DNA from: Bacteroidota bacterium
GTDB lineage: Bacteria; Bacteroidota; Bacteroidia; Flavobacteriales_F; PHOS-HE28
Length of the DNA: 36,959 nt
Assembly: GCA_018267065.1 (NCBI GenBank)
Contig: JAFDZG010000246.1
Span: 1-36,959 of the forward strand
Direction of reading: 5' to 3'
The position numbers and the translations under genes are program-made. Shown in pieces: positions 34,001 to 36,959 of the stretch (position 1 is its first letter; each line of letters opens with the position of its first letter). The notes under the pieces were generated by a model. The model did not search any database, was not told the origin of the DNA, and saw only the letters and a list, made by a program, of their open reading frames with translations.

Positions 34001-35386
34001 CTCCGCAGCAAAGCCGGGCTGTGCGGGGAAAATCAGTGTTCCCTGGAACGATCCGCAAAACACCAGATCACCTCCGGGGAGGTAACACATCCCTCCGGCC
34101 GTCTTGCCGGAGATGCCCCCGAACTGCTGCGCCTCCTGCAGCGCCAAACCGTTCAACGCATGCTTGGCCACAAACAGATCTTGTGTGCCTGTGGCCATGA
34201 ACAGGGCATCGCTGCCATAAAAAAGCATGAGATCGGAAAACTGGCAGGTGAATGATCCGAGCACCGCAACCGAGTTGCCTTGCGCCGCAACTGCACTCAC
34301 CGTAACCCCGCTTGTGGAACCTTTGGTGGACAGCTCCAACAACTGCCCATCGCTGCCCACCTTCAACAAGTAGTAGGAATAAGCCCCGCTTCCGGGAACC
34401 GGAACATTGGTGCCCCCAGCCCAAACCATGGTTCCTTGCAGGTCCCCCACCACCAGGAGACCACCATCGGGTGCAAGGGAAATGTCCCGCACTTGGTTGA
34501 AGGTTGCGCCGCCCATGCGGCGGAACCAGCTGTCCGTGCCGTCCGGTGCGAGGCAAAGCAGGAATCCCGCGTTCAACATGGTGTTGGTGTACGTCTGGCC
34601 GAAAGTGATGTCCTGGCTGAACTGGCCTGCGACGTACAAGTTGCCCGCGGCATCATGGATGATGTCCACGGCCTGGTCGTCCTTGGGGGCTGCGCCTTGC
34701 TTCACCCAAAGCAACGAGCCTGTGGGTGAATAATCGGCAATGAACACATCGGCACTGGGCAAGCCGGTATCCGGATCGTTGGTGCTCGTCAATGAAGTTG
34801 CATCCCACTGCGCCGTGCCCCGGAACAAGCCGGTAACCGCCACCTGCCCGTCCGGGGCCATGCTTACCCCGGCAGGGGCATCCGTGCCCGTTGGCCCGCC
34901 TCCTTGGCGCACCCATTGCAGCGTGCCATCCGTCTTGTTCACCAACGCAACAAACATGTCCGTGGTGCCAGCGGCACTGGTCAACGTGGTGCCAAACAAA
35001 TTGGCGGTCCCCATGAACTCGCCGGCAACGGCAACTGCGCCACCGTTGCCCACGGAGAGCTTCAAGCCGCGATCGATCCCGGCACCTCCCCCGCGTCGCA
35101 ACCAGATCAAGTTCCCTGCGGCATCCAAGCGGGCCACGAATGCATCAAGGCCCCCATAACCGGCCAAGCCCACACTATCAAGCAAAAAGGTTCCGCCGTA
35201 GTCCCCGGTAACATAGATGGAGCCATCCACATCCACTTGCACATCGGCAATGTGATCATTGCCCGGACTTCCCGCCTTTAAGGCCCAATAGGGTTGCGCT
35301 TGTGTGGCCGTGCATGCCAAGCCGGAGCATACGGCAATGGCCAAACGCAACATCCGGTGCAATTGATCAGCAAAGGTTCCAAGCAT
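31046..35386 (-). CDS. Large T9SS cargo protein with propeller repeats, Ig-like domains and a gliding-motility type C-terminal domain
   Basis: A 1446-residue surface or secreted protein. ATG 35386 is used; ATG 35353 (MLRLAIAVCSGLACTATQAQ) is an equally good signal-peptide start. About residues 30-480 hold SBBP-like propeller repeats (VDVDGSIYVTGDYGG, LDAFVARLDAAGNLIWLR). A Cys-rich linker and about eight Ig/PKD-like domains follow (repeated PGTYxxxVxxxxG and CxGDTxxxxA motifs). The last 90 residues (bases 31046-31335) are the type B sorting domain: VPNVFSPNGDGVNDVWLP, WNRWGNLVYEG and W-DG...CSDGTYFYSI. The C-terminal domain shows export through the type IX system and is strong evidence for a Bacteroidota host. 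The ligand is unknown. Confidence 0.93.
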   Translation of the reverse strand: MLGTFADQLHRMLRLAIAVCSGLACTATQAQPYWALKAGSPGNDHIADVQVDVDGSIYVTGDYGGTFLLDSVGLAGYGGLDAFVARLDAAGNLIWLRRGGGAGIDRGLKLSVGNGGAVAVAGEFMGTANLFGTTLTSAAGTTDMFVALVNKTDGTLQWVRQGGGPTGTDAPAGVSMAPDGQVAVTGLFRGTAQWDATSLTSTNDPDTGLPSADVFIADYSPTGSLLWVKQGAAPKDDQAVDIIHDAAGNLYVAGQFSQDITFGQTYTNTMLNAGFLLCLAPDGTDSWFRRMGGATFNQVRDISLAPDGGLLVVGDLQGTMVWAGGTNVPVPGSGAYSYYLLKVGSDGQLLELSTKGSTSGVTVSAVAAQGNSVAVLGSFTCQFSDLMLFYGSDALFMATGTQDLFVAKHALNGLALQEAQQFGGISGKTAGGMCYLPGGDLVFCGSFQGTLIFPAQPGFAAEISTEATTLNGNDATSYCGDPNYGSYAGIVASAFEDGFLARGYVQGRRPYDWWRREGGDCVLERGDLCIIAGPVPADCLDSLAICPLGEIYATASFSVVKVPYLYSIGPAADLTWSDGSPDYRHPPITASDIFWAQVTALNGCWQWADTVQVHVNPSPTTPVISGDSAVSVQESFPGIIGLCNSQPQWVWANNVPSDCSVIWQSPSGQAVTNDSVLLDTTGFYHCNYVNSFGCVSSQAVQVEDNAFVSLDGLGMSMVVQFPQDPDQNDTIDVCPQPFISYNYVPSWTMNGAPVEHIPAGLNLHYALSPIEPDLPNTDGPGGGAILVLTEGWRVFHVVVRVDNGGCGDTLFVHGVDSVYIRFFAPVPVTVQFSGPEVICSGDTVIFTASCNICDSLAWSSPGGAPYGAMGYRMWAPGYLLLTAMAVDSNGCNVTGAAFQYIPTPNPPVLTVSPPDGILCPGAAATITTTAQGTNVVWYGPFPPISGLGTTFTTATPGTYFLGMDVQGCPLTSNSITISQYGTPFLALNGAQALCGPDDQVTIQVLATPGASIVWDAPLGGNAPLQVVDQPGTYTCSVSSCGITTTLGIVVENGAVQAAISTPSPYVLCPGDTLVLQADTGAYAYSWLPGQEVGPDLVVSQPGTYSVVMTNSFGCTDTSAAVQVTQAVVPGPPIATGDTVCGGDTAVVHASGTGQVNWYAVDGSLLGNGQSWSFAPGTSMLLIVRLAEGNCTGPADSVWVEVLPSPGAPVLTGPDSICLGTPLQIMAQDTGLVQFQWTTPTASLQGVGINIPATTAADMGAYVCTPFLQGCDGPPSSLFVTILEPVAPGIPADTAICAGESVTLQLPPGFSDVQWSTGGTGSSIVLTEPGAVSVQAMDLHGCAVQAMVQVGEEVCGLEVPNVFSPNGDGVNDVWLPTGNFKGLDVRVWNRWGNLVYEGNLVHGGWDGHTPAGIACSDGTYFYSITVRSADAAVEVLAGTIELVGSGH

Positions 35387-35660
35387 CCGTTTCCCCGGTC
35401 AAGGTAAGCACACCGCGAATTGTTGCTCCATCGCCACATGGATCTTCCTTTTCACCCGGCCATTCTCCTTTCAAGCCCCACAGGTCCGGAGGATGGTGTG
35501 ATGCAGAACTACTGAGCCGGTGAGAAAGATCCGGTCTTCCATCGCCTCCTCCGTTCCGGTGAAGAGGAAAACAAGTGAAGATGGGCATGGTTTCCCTACA
35601 TCTTCACTGCTTCACGAATTGGCCGCCATGAGCGCTTCTTTGATACCGTACCAGTAAGCC
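35387..35660. other. Gene-free stretch between the TonB receptor and T9SS genes
   Basis: About 270 bases without a supported gene. It holds the terminator of the receptor gene (35574-35608) and a weak minus-strand element TACCTTGA (35398-35405) that might be a diverged -7 box for the T9SS gene. Short frames here lack any recognisable protein feature. Confidence 0.5.
35567..35608 (-). terminator. Rho-independent terminator of the TonB receptor gene
   Basis: The 10-bp perfect inverted repeat AGTGAAGATG/CATCTTCACT (35574-35583, 35599-35608) with a 15-base loop lies 52 bases after the receptor stop. On the minus strand it is followed by TGTTTTCC. Confidence 0.7.
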
Positions 35661-36959
35661 TCAGAACCGCAAGGTGTACTGGACAACCGGCAACAGCGCC
35701 AACTGCGGCACGTCCTTGATGGTCCGCGTCCGCTTGTCGTAGTAGTAATACACCGGCTTGGCCGCGTTCAGCACGTTCTGCACATCCACCTTGAACTCGT
35801 GGCTCACCTTGGGACGCCCCACGCGGTAGCTGGCCACGATGTCCACTTTGTGGATGGCAGCGGCCTTTTCGCTCCACACCGGGGTGCCGTCCTTCTGCTC
35901 ACCGGCGGCGATACTGGCCTGCAGGTCGATCGGCGTGTAGTACTGGCCGCCTTGCACCGACCAGCGGAACCCGGCCAGCAGCGTGCGGTCCTTGTCCTCG
36001 GGGCCCAGCTTCCACTCCTTGCCGGCAAGCACATTGGCCACCGGCCCAATGTTGAACCGCGAGTTGTGCCATTGTCCGTCCAAGGCCTTGTACTTTGATT
36101 CGCTGTAAGAGGCGGTGACCATGTAGTGGTATCCACGGGTGAAGTACTTCTCCACGCTCAGTTCCAACCCGCGGTTGTAGCCGGTGCCTTCGTTCACCAG
36201 CGGCTTGTTGGTGAACCATTCCACCATGTTGTTGGCCGTGAACGCGCTGGTGGGATCGTTCTCCACGGGCAGGTCGTAGAGGTATTGGTAGAACAGCTCG
36301 GCCTTCAGTTGCACGTCTTCCGCAAGGCGCTGCTCATAGCCCGCCACTACGTGCGCTGCACGGGTGAGGCCCAGGTGCTCGTTGGGCGTGGTGATCTTTC
36401 CGTCGGCATCCACATCCTGCGCCAGGTAGGTCATCAGCGCCTCGGTCTTGGAGTGGAGTCCCGCACCCAGGGTGAAAGCACGGTCCGGACGTTGCTGGTA
36501 GCGCAGGGCCAAGCGCGGTTCCACGCTGGTGGCGTTGTTGAGGTCGTAGTGGAGCACATGCACGCCGCTGGTCAGCGTCCATTGTTCGTTCCAGCGCCAA
36601 CGCCAGCTGGTGAAGGCCTGCACGGTGTTGCCCTCGCCGCTGCGGTCCAGGTTCACCACCATGCGGTCGCGGTCGGGGTCCCAGGAGTTGGAGTACATCC
36701 GGAACTGTTCGGCGGAAATGATGATGCCCGAGCGCAGCTTGTGGTGCGCGTTGATGCGCGTGTTCAAGGTGCTGGAAAGGCGCCAGGTCCACTTGGCCAG
36801 GTCGTCCTCATGGCGGAGTTCCTGTGCGCTCTCACCCGGTGCGGGGCTTTCGGTGTAGTCCGTACCGCTGCCGTTGCCGCTGAGCGAGAGGTTGGTGTAG
36901 AGGTAGCTGTGCTCGCCCAGGGTGCGGGTGTGGCCCAGGCCCAGCACGCCCATGCGGGA
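35661..36959 (-). CDS. TonB-dependent outer-membrane receptor (5' partial)
   Basis: The frame is open through the window end, so only the last 432 residues are present, about half of a receptor. They form alternating aromatic beta-strands of a 22-strand barrel (TWRLSSTLNTRINAHHKL, VEPRLALRYQQRPDRAFTLGAGLHSK) and include the GLELSVEKYFTRGYHYMVTASYSESKYK region. The C-terminus VPQLALLPVVQYTLRF ends with Phe, as barrel proteins do. The plug domain and TonB box are outside. The type looks like carboxypeptidase-regulatory-domain receptors of Bacteroidota, but the substrate cannot be told. A good terminator follows. Confidence 0.9.
   Translation of the reverse strand, partial: SRMGVLGLGHTRTLGEHSYLYTNLSLSGNGSGTDYTESPAPGESAQELRHEDDLAKWTWRLSSTLNTRINAHHKLRSGIIISAEQFRMYSNSWDPDRDRMVVNLDRSGEGNTVQAFTSWRWRWNEQWTLTSGVHVLHYDLNNATSVEPRLALRYQQRPDRAFTLGAGLHSKTEALMTYLAQDVDADGKITTPNEHLGLTRAAHVVAGYEQRLAEDVQLKAELFYQYLYDLPVENDPTSAFTANNMVEWFTNKPLVNEGTGYNRGLELSVEKYFTRGYHYMVTASYSESKYKALDGQWHNSRFNIGPVANVLAGKEWKLGPEDKDRTLLAGFRWSVQGGQYYTPIDLQASIAAGEQKDGTPVWSEKAAAIHKVDIVASYRVGRPKVSHEFKVDVQNVLNAAKPVYYYYDKRTRTIKDVPQLALLPVVQYTLRF

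Overview
The window is about 37 kb of high-GC (roughly 60%) chromosomal DNA from a Bacteroidota, most likely a Flavobacteriales-type organism. The evidence is a complete moxR-DUF58-batA-batB-batC-batD-batE cluster, a protein with the gliding-motility/type IX secretion (T9SS) type B C-terminal domain, a TonB-dependent receptor, bacillithiol-type thiol metabolism, and several exact matches to the Bacteroidota -7 promoter box TAnnTTTG. I see no phage, transposase, integrase, CRISPR array or restriction system. This reads as core genome with envelope and surface functions.

Layout. 1-7605 (+): the 3' part of an outer-membrane protein with thrombospondin-type-3 calcium repeats and three SPOR-like domains, then a large thioester-containing alpha-2-macroglobulin lipoprotein. 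7726-9890 (+): lipoate-protein ligase and a secreted seven-unit beta-propeller. 9905-11190 (-): a two-gene redox operon, the bacillithiol deacetylase BshB1 and a lipoprotein glutathione peroxidase. 11284-12108 (+): an unrecognised exported protein with an internal duplication. 12111-13040 (-): a DUF4442 hotdog protein and a MazG-like pyrophosphohydrolase.

13181-21624 (+): the Bat/aerotolerance cluster, eight genes that overlap or nearly touch from the DUF58 gene onward. An AAA+ MoxR ATPase, a DUF58 protein, two membrane von Willebrand A proteins (BatA, BatB) and TPR, BatD and SH3 partners probably form one envelope complex. The DUF58 gene has no ordinary start codon in front of its conserved N-terminus. 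21639-26372 (-): a secreted beta-helix protein ending in a dockerin-like calcium-binding module, and the membrane protein CreD.

26504-26969 (+): tRNA-Pro(UGG), tRNA-Arg(UCU) and tRNA-Ser(GCU), followed by about 340 bases packed with inverted repeats, including three overlapping and mutually exclusive hairpins. 27310-31028 (+): acetyl-CoA acetyltransferase, an NlpC/P60 peptidase, and both subunits of exodeoxyribonuclease VII. 31046-36959 (-): a 1446-residue T9SS cargo protein and the C-terminal part of a TonB-dependent receptor that runs off the window.

The points most worth following up are the DUF58 start problem, the C-terminal dockerin-like module, the overlapping palindromes after tRNA-Ser, the duplicated exported protein, and -7 boxes placed so close to start codons that leaderless mRNAs are implied. 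I found no convincing wholly new multi-gene system.
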